Assembly: GCF_027066465.1 (NCBI RefSeq)
Contig: NZ_JAMONU010000179.1
Span: 1 to 25,079, forward strand
Direction: 5' to 3'
DNA: 25,079 nt
Origin: Thermococcus sp.
GTDB taxonomy: Archaea > Methanobacteriota_B > Thermococci > Thermococcales > Thermococcaceae
Each line of letters opens with the position of its first letter. Position 1 is the first letter of the stretch. The translations under genes and the position numbers were made by a program. Positions 14,048-21,150 of this stretch are shown here, one piece after another. A model generated the notes under the pieces. That model saw nothing but the letters and a program-made list of their open reading frames with translations, did not search any database and was not told where the DNA came from.

Positions 14048-15490
14048 TCACGCGTTCTCCTTCCTCTTCTTTGTGAGGTACTCGTGAATTGCCTTCGCCG
14101 CTTTCCTTCCGTCGCCCATCGCGAGGATAACCGTTGCCTCGCCCCTTATCGCGTCTCCGCCGGCGAAAACCCCAGGAATGCTCGTCATAAGGTTCTCATC
14201 CACCACTATCTTTCCACGCTCGACCTTCAGGCCGGGCGTGTTGATGATGAGCCTGTTGGGGTGCTTGCCGATGGCAATGATGACGGTGTCTGCCTCAATA
14301 GTCACGTATTCACCGGTTCCGACTATCTTCCTCTTGCCCCTGCTGTCGCGCTCGTCGAGCGGTTTCATTTTCTCGAACTTGACTGCCCTAACGTTGCCGT
14401 TCTCGTCACCGATGAACTCGACCGGGTTTATGAAGTACTCGAACTTTATGCCCTCTTCCTTCGCGTGTTCGACTTCCTCAATTCTCGCGGAAACGTCCTC
14501 CGGGCCGCGGCGGTATGCTATGATTACCTCGGCACCGAAGCGCCTCGCGCTCCTCGCGGCGTCCATGGCGGTGTTTCCGGCTCCGATGACGATTACCCTC
14601 TTCCCGACCTTGACCGGGGTATCGTACTCGGGGAACAGGTAGGCCTTCATGAGGTTAACTCTCGTCAGGAACTCGTTGGCCGTGTAGATTCCGTTGAGGT
14701 TTATGCCGGGGGCGTTGATAAGTCTCGGCGTTCCGGCGCCCGAGCCTATGAAGACGGCATCGTACTCTTCGAGGAGTTCCTCGATGGTAACGGTCTTTCC
14801 GACGATGTGGTCGGTGAGTATCTTGACGCCAAGCTTTTTGAGCTTGTCAATCTCACTCTCGACGATGCTCTTTGGCAGTCTGAACTCGGGAATTCCATAC
14901 ATCAGGACTCCTCCGGGCTCGTGGAGGGCCTCGTATATTGTAACGTCGTAGCCGAGCTTCGCCAGCTCGCCAGCTGCCGTAAGTCCGGCCGGACCGGCTC
15001 CGATGATTGCAACCTTCTGTCCCTTCTTCTCTATCTTCGGCACCATCTCGAAGAGGAGCTCCTCGTCTATGCCCTTCTCGCGGGCGTAGTCGGCAACGAA
15101 GCGCTCAAGCTTGCCGATGTTGACCTTGTCGCCGACTTTTCCCATGACGCAGTTCATTTCGCACTGGTCCTCCTGCGGGCAGACGCGGCCGGTCGTGGCC
15201 GGGAGGGAGTTGCAGGCCCAGATGACCTTAAGGGCTTCCTTCACGGCCTTGTCCGGGTCGTCGCGGTACTGGACGAGCTTGCCGATGAAGCCCGGAATGT
15301 CTATGTGAACGGGACAGCCCTTAATACAGGGGGCGTAGTTTGCCGGACACTGAAGGCAGCGCTCAGCTTCCTTGACGGCAAGCTCGAAGGTGTAGCCTAG
15401 GTTGACCTCCTTAAAGTCGTGTATCCTCTCCTCAGGCGGCCTTTCCGGCGTTGGAACCCTCTCCTTGATGAGCTTCCTCTTGACTGCCAT
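14048..15490 (-). CDS. NfnB/SudA-type NAD(P)H oxidoreductase large subunit (GltD-like)
   Basis: A 480-residue FAD and iron-sulfur flavoprotein, large subunit of the NADH-dependent reduced ferredoxin:NADP oxidoreductase, also described as sulfide dehydrogenase or glutamate-synthase-like. The N-terminal domain binds clusters (CLQCPANYAPCIKGCPVH, then GRVCPQEDQCEMNC). VAIIGAGPAGLTAAGELAKL is the FAD site, VIVIGAGNTAMDAARSA the NADPH site, and GVFAGGDAIRGEATVILAMG the second FAD motif. Together with the next gene upstream it forms the electron-bifurcating pair. The ATG at 15490 is one base after the small-subunit stop, with GGGTGAG as ribosome binding site. Thermococcales carry several Nfn paralogues and I cannot tell which this is. 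Confidence 0.9.
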   Translation of the reverse strand: MAVKRKLIKERVPTPERPPEERIHDFKEVNLGYTFELAVKEAERCLQCPANYAPCIKGCPVHIDIPGFIGKLVQYRDDPDKAVKEALKVIWACNSLPATTGRVCPQEDQCEMNCVMGKVGDKVNIGKLERFVADYAREKGIDEELLFEMVPKIEKKGQKVAIIGAGPAGLTAAGELAKLGYDVTIYEALHEPGGVLMYGIPEFRLPKSIVESEIDKLKKLGVKILTDHIVGKTVTIEELLEEYDAVFIGSGAGTPRLINAPGINLNGIYTANEFLTRVNLMKAYLFPEYDTPVKVGKRVIVIGAGNTAMDAARSARRFGAEVIIAYRRGPEDVSARIEEVEHAKEEGIKFEYFINPVEFIGDENGNVRAVKFEKMKPLDERDSRGKRKIVGTGEYVTIEADTVIIAIGKHPNRLIINTPGLKVERGKIVVDENLMTSIPGVFAGGDAIRGEATVILAMGDGRKAAKAIHEYLTKKRKENA

Positions 15491-15491
15491 G

Positions 15492-16352
15492 TCACTCACC
15501 CCTCAGCGATTTAAGGTACTCCTCAAGGGCTCTCCGCTCCATGTCGGTGTAGAACCCGACCCTGTGAATCAGCTCGTCCCAGTCAACCTCGTATGCGTTG
15601 AAGCCGGGACCGTCTATGCACGCGAACTTGACCTCACCGCCGACTGTGACGCGGCAGGAACCGCACATACCGGTTCCATCAACCATAATCGGGTGCAGGT
15701 CGGCGTGCATCGGAATTCCGAACTCTCTCACAACTTCAAAAACGGCCTTCTGGGCACCCGCTGGACCAACGGTGAGCACAAAGTCAAAATGCTCCTCGCT
15801 GAGCAGTTTTCTGACTCTCTCCGCGCCTCTCCTGGCTATCTCTTCCACTATTTCCTTTGCACCCCATCCCGGCTCGACTTCGAACCCTTCGACAAGGTGT
15901 CTTGAGACAGCCTTTTTGAACTCGTTCTCCAGTATTGTCATTGAGCTCGGGGTGACGTGAAGGGCGGTTACATCGTTTCCGGCTTCTTGGAGAGCTTTGG
16001 CTATCGGGAAGACCTCGATTATGCCCGCGCTCAGGCCAACCGTCAGAACCCTGCCGAACCGCTCCACTGGGGCGGGGTTTCCAAGGGGACCCGCGACGTT
16101 CAGTATGTAATCACCTGCCTTGAGCTCATTGGCCATTCTCATTGTCGTTTTCCCGCGGACAAAAGTGATGAGGACTATCCAGCCCTCTTCCCTGTTCCAC
16201 ATCACCGGTGTGAGGGGAATCCTCTCACCGTTGGAAAAGGCCCTTACGATTACGAACTGTCCGGGCTGAACTTTCTTGGCCACGTGAGGGGCCTCTATCC
16301 GATACATTACATGTTTTGGGGCCAGCTCCCTCTTCTCAAGTATCCTGTACAC
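15492..16352 (-). CDS. NfnA/SudB-type oxidoreductase small subunit (ferredoxin-NADP reductase-like)
   Basis: A 286-residue partner of the flavoprotein encoded downstream, resembling dihydroorotate dehydrogenase electron-transfer subunit PyrK and ferredoxin:NADP reductases. It has an FAD beta barrel (VQPGQFVIVRAFSNGERIPL), a pyridine-nucleotide domain (GLSAGIIEVFPIAKAL, then VLTVGPAGAQKAVFE) and a C-terminal cluster loop with DGTGMCGSCRV plus a later Cys in KFACIDGPGF, which ligate a [2Fe-2S] centre. The start is the GTG at 16352: GGAGGTG (16361-16367) is six bases upstream. The longer in-frame GTG at 16361 is inside that ribosome binding site. It is first in the two-gene operon. Confidence 0.9.
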   Translation of the reverse strand: MYRILEKRELAPKHVMYRIEAPHVAKKVQPGQFVIVRAFSNGERIPLTPVMWNREEGWIVLITFVRGKTTMRMANELKAGDYILNVAGPLGNPAPVERFGRVLTVGLSAGIIEVFPIAKALQEAGNDVTALHVTPSSMTILENEFKKAVSRHLVEGFEVEPGWGAKEIVEEIARRGAERVRKLLSEEHFDFVLTVGPAGAQKAVFEVVREFGIPMHADLHPIMVDGTGMCGSCRVTVGGEVKFACIDGPGFNAYEVDWDELIHRVGFYTDMERRALEEYLKSLRGE

Positions 16353-16372
16353 GATGAACACCTCCGAGCACA

Positions 16373-16442
16373 GGTTCAGGTTTGAACATCTAAAGGTTCA
16401 AAACCTTCGGTGTTTATAAATATGTGCTCAACCTTTGGTTCA
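16373..16442. promoter_or_regulatory. Possible SurR-type operator and repeated GGTTCA in the nfn/sud promoter
   Basis: GTTCAAAAC at 16396-16404 fits GTTn3AAC, the core reported for the redox regulator SurR in Pyrococcus. It sits between the TATA box and predicted start of the nfn/sud operon. GGTTTGAAC at 16379-16387 forms an imperfect inverted repeat with it. GGTTCA also recurs at 16373, 16395 and 16437, spaced 22 and 42 bases, close to whole helical turns. SurR control is an inference from the motif only. Confidence 0.35.
16411..16424 (-). promoter_or_regulatory. BRE/TATA promoter of the nfn/sud operon
   Basis: The minus strand reads CATATTTATAAACA, a strong TATA box about 60 bases before the GTG at 16352. 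Transcription would begin near 16392, giving a leader of about 40 bases, longer than most here and carrying the repeats described separately. Confidence 0.55.
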
Positions 16443-16484
16443 GTAGTCCGAATGCTTTTCGAATTCGAATCTCGCTGGCAAAAA

Positions 16485-16501
16485 GAAACGTTTTTATTCC
16501 C
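16485..16501 (+). promoter_or_regulatory. Probable promoter of the 67-residue membrane peptide gene
   Basis: GAAACGTTTTTATTCCC is a BRE/TATA-like element about 30-40 bases before the ATG at 16529, with GGTGG between. Confidence 0.45.
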
Positions 16502-16528
16502 CCCGTCCACCCTATTCAGGGTGGTTCG

Positions 16529-16732
16529 ATGGGAATCAGAAGGCTCATCTACGTTGTTGCCGTGGTCACTGCCGCCCTCGGGATGTTCCTGCCCATAATC
16601 TACGGGAGTGTTGGGTTCGTTAGAGAGCTTCTCGGAAGCAACCCTCTGATAAAGTCCGCTGCGGTTATACTCATCTCGTGGCTTGTGGCATATGTAACCT
16701 TTGAGGAAGAAGAGAGCGCTACAGCTTCCTGA
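16529..16732 (+). CDS. Small two-helix membrane protein, 67 residues
   Basis: A small membrane protein beginning MGIRRLIYVVAVVTAALGMF. The first helix covers about residues 5-26 and the second about 43-58 (SAAVILISWLVAYV), with an acidic tail (EEEESATAS). No family is recognised. The ATG at 16529 is chosen because GGTGG lies just upstream (16520-16524) and a TATA-like element is about 35 bases before it; the frame is open further upstream but has no supporting signals. Its 3' end overlaps the convergent trmI gene by 14 bases. Confidence 0.6.
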   Translation: MGIRRLIYVVAVVTAALGMFLPIIYGSVGFVRELLGSNPLIKSAAVILISWLVAYVTFEEEESATAS

Positions 16733-17480
16733 GAAATGTTATGTAGCCGGTGTGTGCCAGCATCGTCGTTTTCGGCCTCATGCACTCCCTTTTGACTTCG
16801 TGCTCCCTGACCAGAACCTCAACGGTTCTCGGCCTCATGAAGTGGTCCCGGAACCGCTCAAGGGCCATGAAGAAGCGGTGAACCTGATTCATACACGGTG
16901 TGTAGGCGACGAAGTATCCCCCCGGCTTTAGAACCTCGACCGCGTAGGGCAGAACGTTCTCCGGCTGCGGAAGGTCGAGGACGATGTGGTCAGCAACGTC
17001 TTCCTCTATTCCGTCGTAGATGCTCCTGTTCTTCAGGACGACCCTGTCGGAGAAGCCGGCAAGCTCGACGTTCCTCTTCGCTATCTCGTAGAAGTCCTTC
17101 CTGACCTCGTAGCTTATCACCTTTCCCTTTGGTCCGACTGCGTTTGCGAGGAATATCGTTAAAGCCCCGCTCCCGGCGCCGGCTTCTATGACGGTGTCCC
17201 CTGGTGAAATTCCGGCGTAGGCTATGATTATACCTGCGTCTTTTGGATGGACTATCTGGGGCCCGCGCTTCATCTTCGCTATTATGTCGTTGATGTCAGG
17301 CTTCAGCGCCACGAAGGTTTCTCCCCTGTGGCTCTCTATCCTGCATCCGTACGGCTTTCCGATTAGCTCTCCAAGTCTCAGGATTCCGAGGTCAGTGTGG
17401 AACTCTCTATCATCAACCTTCACGAGGTACCTCTTTCCCCTCCTATCAACGAGCAGAACCCAGCTTCCTTTTTCAATCAA
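16719..17480 (-). CDS. trmI: tRNA (adenine-N1)-methyltransferase TrmI (A57/A58)
   Basis: A 253-residue SAM-dependent enzyme that methylates N1 of adenines 57 and 58 in the tRNA T-loop, a modification linked to thermal stability of tRNA in archaea. It shows the small N-terminal beta domain, a KMKRGPQIVHPKDAGIIIAY stretch, the SAM motif EAGAGSGALTIFLANAVGP, the catalytic-region DLPQPE and a C-terminal ECMRPKTTMLAHTGYITF. The length equals that remembered for the Pyrococcus abyssi enzyme when the TTG at 17480 is used. That TTG overlaps the stop of the upstream DUF257 gene, with GTGAT as partial ribosome binding site. The next Met lies about 70 residues in, so a TTG start is nearly forced. Confidence 0.93.
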   Translation of the reverse strand: MIEKGSWVLLVDRRGKRYLVKVDDREFHTDLGILRLGELIGKPYGCRIESHRGETFVALKPDINDIIAKMKRGPQIVHPKDAGIIIAYAGISPGDTVIEAGAGSGALTIFLANAVGPKGKVISYEVRKDFYEIAKRNVELAGFSDRVVLKNRSIYDGIEEDVADHIVLDLPQPENVLPYAVEVLKPGGYFVAYTPCMNQVHRFFMALERFRDHFMRPRTVEVLVREHEVKRECMRPKTTMLAHTGYITFLRKL

Positions 17481-18100
17481 AGCTCATCACTCTCCTTCAG
17501 AACGACGAGTCCGCTCTTGGAGAGCTTCATGACGAACGTCGCTATCTCCTCCAGTATGGCCAGGTTCGTGGGTTTCAGGACACCGTCGTTTACGAAGTGA
17601 ACGCTGACGAGGTCCTCCATTGGAATGTTTCCCACACCTGTCAGGATTGACTTGAGGGCATCGTCCGGGTTGAAGTGGACGTAGTGCCCGAGTCCAAAGG
17701 TGACGAAGAACCTGGGCTTCTCCGGGAGGCGGGATATCTTGCTCATGACGGCGTGATAGTTCCTGAGGAAAGTGTGGGGGTCGTAGGTTGGGACGAGCTC
17801 ATCGAGGGTCTCTCCGTAGGTTCCCGCTCCGGGACCGACTTTGATGACGCGGACGTCCTTGATTAGCTCAACGAACTCGGAGTACATCTTTCCGGGAAGC
17901 CTGCGGAGGTACTTCCTGAAAAGCATGTCCCCTATGCCGAAGAAGTCACACACCACCAGACCACCGTTCCTTATGAGCAGGGGCACAACTTCTCCCCATG
18001 CAACCGTCTCGACTGGATACAGGGAGGAGTATTCTATCAGCACGGTGTCGCCCTGTGCGGCTTTTCCAAGCAGGTATCTCTCGAGGAGTGAAACGTCCAT
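17477..18100 (-). CDS. DUF257 family protein
   Basis: A 207-residue protein resembling the Pyrococcus/Thermococcus DUF257 family (PF03192, function unknown). It starts MDVSLLERYLLGKAAQGDTV. The pattern of strands and helices (TVLIEYSSLYPVETVAWGE, then GGLVVCDFFGIGDMLFRKYL, and KPRFFVTFGLGHYVHF) suggests a degenerate RecA-like or Rossmann-like fold without a recognisable Walker A motif. The ATG at 18100 follows GGTGGGAG; the in-frame GTG at 18112 is part of that site. It overlaps trmI by 4 bases, so the two are probably co-transcribed from a promoter at 18137-18150. A link to tRNA modification is only suggested by this pairing. Confidence 0.82.
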   Translation of the reverse strand: MDVSLLERYLLGKAAQGDTVLIEYSSLYPVETVAWGEVVPLLIRNGGLVVCDFFGIGDMLFRKYLRRLPGKMYSEFVELIKDVRVIKVGPGAGTYGETLDELVPTYDPHTFLRNYHAVMSKISRLPEKPRFFVTFGLGHYVHFNPDDALKSILTGVGNIPMEDLVSVHFVNDGVLKPTNLAILEEIATFVMKLSKSGLVVLKESDEL

Positions 18101-18113
18101 TTTCTCTCCCACC

Positions 18114-18150
18114 GGAAGGGTTTTTAACGGCGGTTCTTTTAAACCTTGTC
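18114..18150. promoter_or_regulatory. Interlocked divergent promoters of DUF257-trmI and SRP19
   Basis: On the minus strand GACAAGGTTTAAAAG (18136-18150) is the BRE/TATA for DUF257-trmI. On the plus strand GGAAGGGTTTTTAAC (18114-18128) is the one for SRP19. The two elements face past each other, so each predicted start site lies within or beside the other's TATA region. Confidence 0.5.
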
Positions 18151-18160
18151 AGGTGAGAGC

Positions 18161-18484
18161 ATGCCGAGGTTTGTGGTGTGGCCGAGTGAACTGGACTCAA
18201 GGCTCAGCAGAAGGTACGGCAGGGTTGTCCCAAAGAACGTTGCCGTCAAGGGACCGAGCGTTTCGGAGGTTGAGGACGCCGCGATTATACTTGGGATGAA
18301 AATCGTTGAGAAAGACCCCGAAAAGCTGAACCCTCGCTTGTCCGGACTTGACGAGGAGCTTAGAACGCCGGGAGTGCTCATCATAGAAAGCCAGTACGGG
18401 AAGGGAAAGAGCCTCCGGCTAATAGCGGAGAAAATTAGGGAGCTGCGCTCCCGGATGGAGAGGGGCAGGACCAAGAGAAGGTAA
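18161..18484 (+). CDS. srp19: Signal recognition particle 19 kDa protein
   Basis: A 107-residue archaeal SRP19. It binds the tips of helices 6 and 8 of 7S RNA and helps load SRP54 for membrane targeting. The sequence shows the family start FVVWPSELDSRLSRRYGR, VPKNVAVKGPSVSEVEDAA, and a basic C-terminus with ESQYGKGKSLRLIAEKI. The ATG at 18161 is four bases after AGGTGA; an in-frame GTG at 18146 lies before the ribosome binding site and is not used. It ends two bases from the convergent RAM-domain gene. Confidence 0.93.
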   Translation: MPRFVVWPSELDSRLSRRYGRVVPKNVAVKGPSVSEVEDAAIILGMKIVEKDPEKLNPRLSGLDEELRTPGVLIIESQYGKGKSLRLIAEKIRELRSRMERGRTKRR

Positions 18485-18486
18485 AA

Positions 18487-18729
18487 TCACTCCTCATCCA
18501 TCTCAACTACTATGGCCGTTGTGGTATCGATGACGCCGTCTATGTTGTGGATGTCGTGGAGTATCTTTCTCGTAAGTTCTCCAAGGTCTTTGGCCTCGAT
18601 GTGGACTATGGCGTCGTAGGGACCGGTAACGGCGTCGGCCTTGGTAACGCCCGGTATCTGCTTGAGAGCCTCGATAACGCTCTCAACCTTTCCGATTTCT
18701 ACCGTAAGCAACACATACGACCTAACCAT
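18487..18729 (-). CDS. Stand-alone RAM-domain protein (Lrp/AsnC effector domain)
   Basis: An 80-residue protein consisting only of the Lrp/AsnC C-terminal ligand-binding domain (PF01037), with no helix-turn-helix. It begins MVRSYVLLTVEIGKVESVIE and continues with QIPGVTKADAVTGPYDAIVH, then TRKILHDIHNIDGVIDTTTA, the usual beta-alpha-beta-beta-alpha-beta pattern. Such proteins form dimers or larger rings that bind amino acids and may pair with full-length Lrp proteins. The ATG at 18729 is six bases after GGTG; the ATG at 18735 lies inside that ribosome binding site. The promoter (GAAAAGCTTAAATGAGC on the minus strand, about 18773-18789) is divergent from the dpp operon, so a regulatory role over peptide transport is possible but not shown. 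Confidence 0.88.
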   Translation of the reverse strand: MVRSYVLLTVEIGKVESVIEALKQIPGVTKADAVTGPYDAIVHIEAKDLGELTRKILHDIHNIDGVIDTTTAIVVEMDEE

Positions 18730-18772
18730 GGGCATCACCGCCGGAATTTTCTTCGTTTCATAATTGGCGTCC

Positions 18773-18789
18773 TGCTCATTTAAGCTTTT
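18773..18789 (-). promoter_or_regulatory. BRE/TATA promoter of the RAM-domain gene
   Basis: The minus strand reads GAAAAGCTTAAATGAGC, about 45-60 bases before the ATG at 18729. It gives a leader of about 30 bases with GGTGAT. Confidence 0.5.
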
Positions 18790-18826
18790 CGTAGGCTTTT
18801 TGGTTTGACTTTGTGTTAAGACATGG

Positions 18827-18843
18827 ACCGAAACGTTTATTAT
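18827..18843 (+). promoter_or_regulatory. BRE/TATA promoter of the dpp operon
   Basis: CCGAAACGTTTATTATG is a good BRE/TATA pair about 50-65 bases before the lipoprotein ATG. A second AT-rich element (GATATAATAA, 18847-18856) is a weaker alternative. The leader has CCCC (18867-18870) and a GGGGGG run (18878-18883) that could pair beside the ribosome binding site. Confidence 0.55.
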
Positions 18844-18892
18844 GGCGATATAATAATCTCCTAATGCCCCTAGTGTCGGGGGGTGGTGAGTG

Positions 18893-21100
18893 ATGAACAA
18901 AAACCGTGTTCTTGCGGCGGTTTTCTTAATGGCCGTCGTGGCCCTTAGCGTCGCGGCCAGCGGCTGTATTGGTGGTAGCAAAACAACGACAACAACCATA
19001 AGCCCCGTTGGCTCTTCTACCAGCTCCCCAACCTCCAGCGCCACCTCCACCCAGACGACCACAACCTCCACCGTCGTTTCTCAATCGAAGGCGGTAAAAT
19101 ACATTGAGGAGCACCTGTCTCAGGCCAAGGTTATAGACACACCGAACTACGTCGTGGTCGTCGGTCCGGAGGGAAGCGGTGCCAAGGTTTCAAGCCTCCC
19201 GAACAAGCCGGTCATAGTTGTGTCCTACAAGATTGATGAGAAGAAGACCCCGAGCATTCAGGAGCTCATGAAGAACCAGCAGGGATTCGGTCAGATTAAT
19301 CCGGCCTTCCTCCGCGACCCGAACATGGACGCTCTCATCCAGCTCGCTAGGAAGGTTACCGACCCGAACATCAGGGCGGCCCTCTACAACGCCCTCTACA
19401 TCCTCGCCAACAGGGAGGTTCCCGAGATAATCCTCGGTGATGCCAAGGCAACCCGCGTTTCCTGGAACTGGGTTCACGACTGGTACTACAACCCGGTTCT
19501 GGCTCCGCGCTGGGACCTCGTGATGGAGGACAAGAACGCGCCCAAAGTTGCCATCGGTATCGGCAACTACGAGAACGAACCCGGAACAATAGTCCTAGCC
19601 ACCTTCGGATGGCCCAGCTCCTTCGACCCGGCCTTCGACTACGAGACCTTCGGCTGGGAGCTCTACCACAACGTTGGCGATACCCTCGTTACCTACTGGA
19701 AGAACGAGACCAAGAGGGTCTCACCCGATTTGGCGGTTGCCTGGGCACACAACGAGAACGGAACCGTCTGGTACTTCGTTATCCGCGGCGGTGTTAAGGC
19801 CTACGACCCGAAGACCGGTCAGCTCTATCCGATTAACGCCACCGACGTTGAGTTCGAGTTCTGGCGCGTTCTCAGGGCGGGCTACTCCGTTAACTGGATG
19901 CTCGCAACCTACACCAACCTTAACGAGAGCTACGCCATGAGCGACCAGGAGTTCGAGAAGATACTCGAGAAGGGAGGCATAATAGCGGACTACAACGGCA
20001 AGATCAAAGAGGTTAAGAGCCTTCAGGAGCTCCTCCAGTTCTTCGGCTACAATGGACCGACTGCCGGCGTTTACAAGCTCGTCCTGCCGCACCCGTACGG
20101 CGGTATACTCAGCGTCCTCGCCGACCCGTACCTCATGGTCATCCCGGCCAAGTACATGCTCGGCGACAAGTACGAGGAGGCCATGAAGGCCGCTGACTGG
20201 GGCAGGAAGCCCTGGGAGTGGGCCAACTACGTCCAGCCCGGTTCGAAGGACCCGATACACATGATGCTCCAGAACAACATGATTGGAGTCTTCACCGGAC
20301 CGTTCTACATCAAGGAGGCCAAGCAGAACAGCTACATAATCCTTGAGAGGAACCCCTACTACTGGAACGCCACCATCTGGAAGAAGCTCGAGGAGGAGTA
20401 CCCGAACTACGCCGTAACCCAGCGTGTCATTTACATCCTCTCAAGCGACCCAACAACCCGCATAAGCCTCTTCCAGAAGGGTGTTGCCGACATCGCGGCG
20501 GTTCCCGTTGACAGGCTTGACGCGGTCAAGAACCTCAAGCTTGACGGCTTTGAGTCAACCATAAGCTCCTTCGTCACACCGGACATGGTTTTCATAGTCC
20601 TCAACGCCGCCAAGAAGCCCTTCGACAACGTCCTCGTCAGGGAGGCGCTCGCCTGGGCCACCCCGTATGAGGAGATTTACCAGGCGGTCTACAAGGGCTA
20701 CATGGTGCCCAACTACGGACCGATTCCGATTGGATGGCTCGGCTACACCGAGTACAACGTCATCAAGTACAAGTACAACATCGCCAAGGCACTGCAGCTC
20801 ATCAGGGAAGCCGGCATCAACCCGAGCGACTACACGATAAGCATCTACTACAACACCGGAAACACCCAGCGTGAGAAGATAGCGACGCTCCTCCAGAACA
20901 CGTGGGGCCAGCTCGGCTTCAAGGTATCGGTAACGCCGCTCTCATGGCCGACGCTTCTCAGCAAGACAGCCAGCGGTGACTTTGACGTCTACATCGTCGG
21001 ATGGGCCCCGGACTTCCTCGATCCCGATGATTACGTCGGTCCGTTCCTCCAGAGCGCGGTAGTCTTCGATAGCCTCAACTACGAAGTTATAAGCGGCTGA
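18893..21100 (+). CDS. dppA: Oligopeptide-binding lipoprotein (SBP family 5), apparently circularly permuted
   Basis: A 735-residue binding protein of a peptide ABC transporter. A signal peptide ends in the lipobox ASGC (Cys about 25), followed by a Thr/Ser-rich linker to about 63, usual for Thermococcales surface binding proteins. The order of what follows is odd. Residues about 140-215 (PNMDALIQLARKVTDPNIR, then VPEIILGDAK, VSWNWVHDWYYNP) match what is normally the extreme C-terminus of this family. Residues about 230-735 begin with the usual mature N-terminus (TIVLATFGWPSSFDPAFDY) and stop at VGWAPDFLDPDDYVGPFLQS plus 13 residues, where the C-terminal part should follow. The ATG at 18893 follows GGTGGTGAGTG; a GTG directly before it is an alternative start. 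Confidence 0.9.
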   Translation: MNKNRVLAAVFLMAVVALSVAASGCIGGSKTTTTTISPVGSSTSSPTSSATSTQTTTTSTVVSQSKAVKYIEEHLSQAKVIDTPNYVVVVGPEGSGAKVSSLPNKPVIVVSYKIDEKKTPSIQELMKNQQGFGQINPAFLRDPNMDALIQLARKVTDPNIRAALYNALYILANREVPEIILGDAKATRVSWNWVHDWYYNPVLAPRWDLVMEDKNAPKVAIGIGNYENEPGTIVLATFGWPSSFDPAFDYETFGWELYHNVGDTLVTYWKNETKRVSPDLAVAWAHNENGTVWYFVIRGGVKAYDPKTGQLYPINATDVEFEFWRVLRAGYSVNWMLATYTNLNESYAMSDQEFEKILEKGGIIADYNGKIKEVKSLQELLQFFGYNGPTAGVYKLVLPHPYGGILSVLADPYLMVIPAKYMLGDKYEEAMKAADWGRKPWEWANYVQPGSKDPIHMMLQNNMIGVFTGPFYIKEAKQNSYIILERNPYYWNATIWKKLEEEYPNYAVTQRVIYILSSDPTTRISLFQKGVADIAAVPVDRLDAVKNLKLDGFESTISSFVTPDMVFIVLNAAKKPFDNVLVREALAWATPYEEIYQAVYKGYMVPNYGPIPIGWLGYTEYNVIKYKYNIAKALQLIREAGINPSDYTISIYYNTGNTQREKIATLLQNTWGQLGFKVSVTPLSWPTLLSKTASGDFDVYIVGWAPDFLDPDDYVGPFLQSAVVFDSLNYEVISG

Positions 21101-21120
21101 GGCTTCTTTCTTTTCTTTAC
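21101..21120 (+). terminator. T-rich stretch between dppA and dppB
   Basis: A pyrimidine run rich in T (TTCTTTCTTTTCTTTACC) immediately follows the binding-protein stop codon. Archaeal polymerases often terminate at such runs, so partial termination here would make the lipoprotein more abundant than the permeases. Confidence 0.4.
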
Positions 21121-21150
21121 CTTGTTCTAAAGTCTCGGGAGGGAAAGAAC

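Noticed and set aside
14084..15400. Long 438-codon plus-strand open frame opposite the nfn/sud large-subunit gene
   Set aside because: It is antisense to a clearly coding flavoprotein with intact FAD, NADPH and cluster motifs. Its translation has no recognisable domain, no ribosome binding site, and a composition expected of a mirror frame in GC-rich coding DNA.
18736..19071. N-terminal extension of the RAM-domain gene with a helix-turn-helix
   Set aside because: The open frame continues upstream, but its translation is low-complexity sequence antisense to the dppA signal peptide and linker. It contains no helix-turn-helix, and the GGTGAT site fixes the start at 18729.
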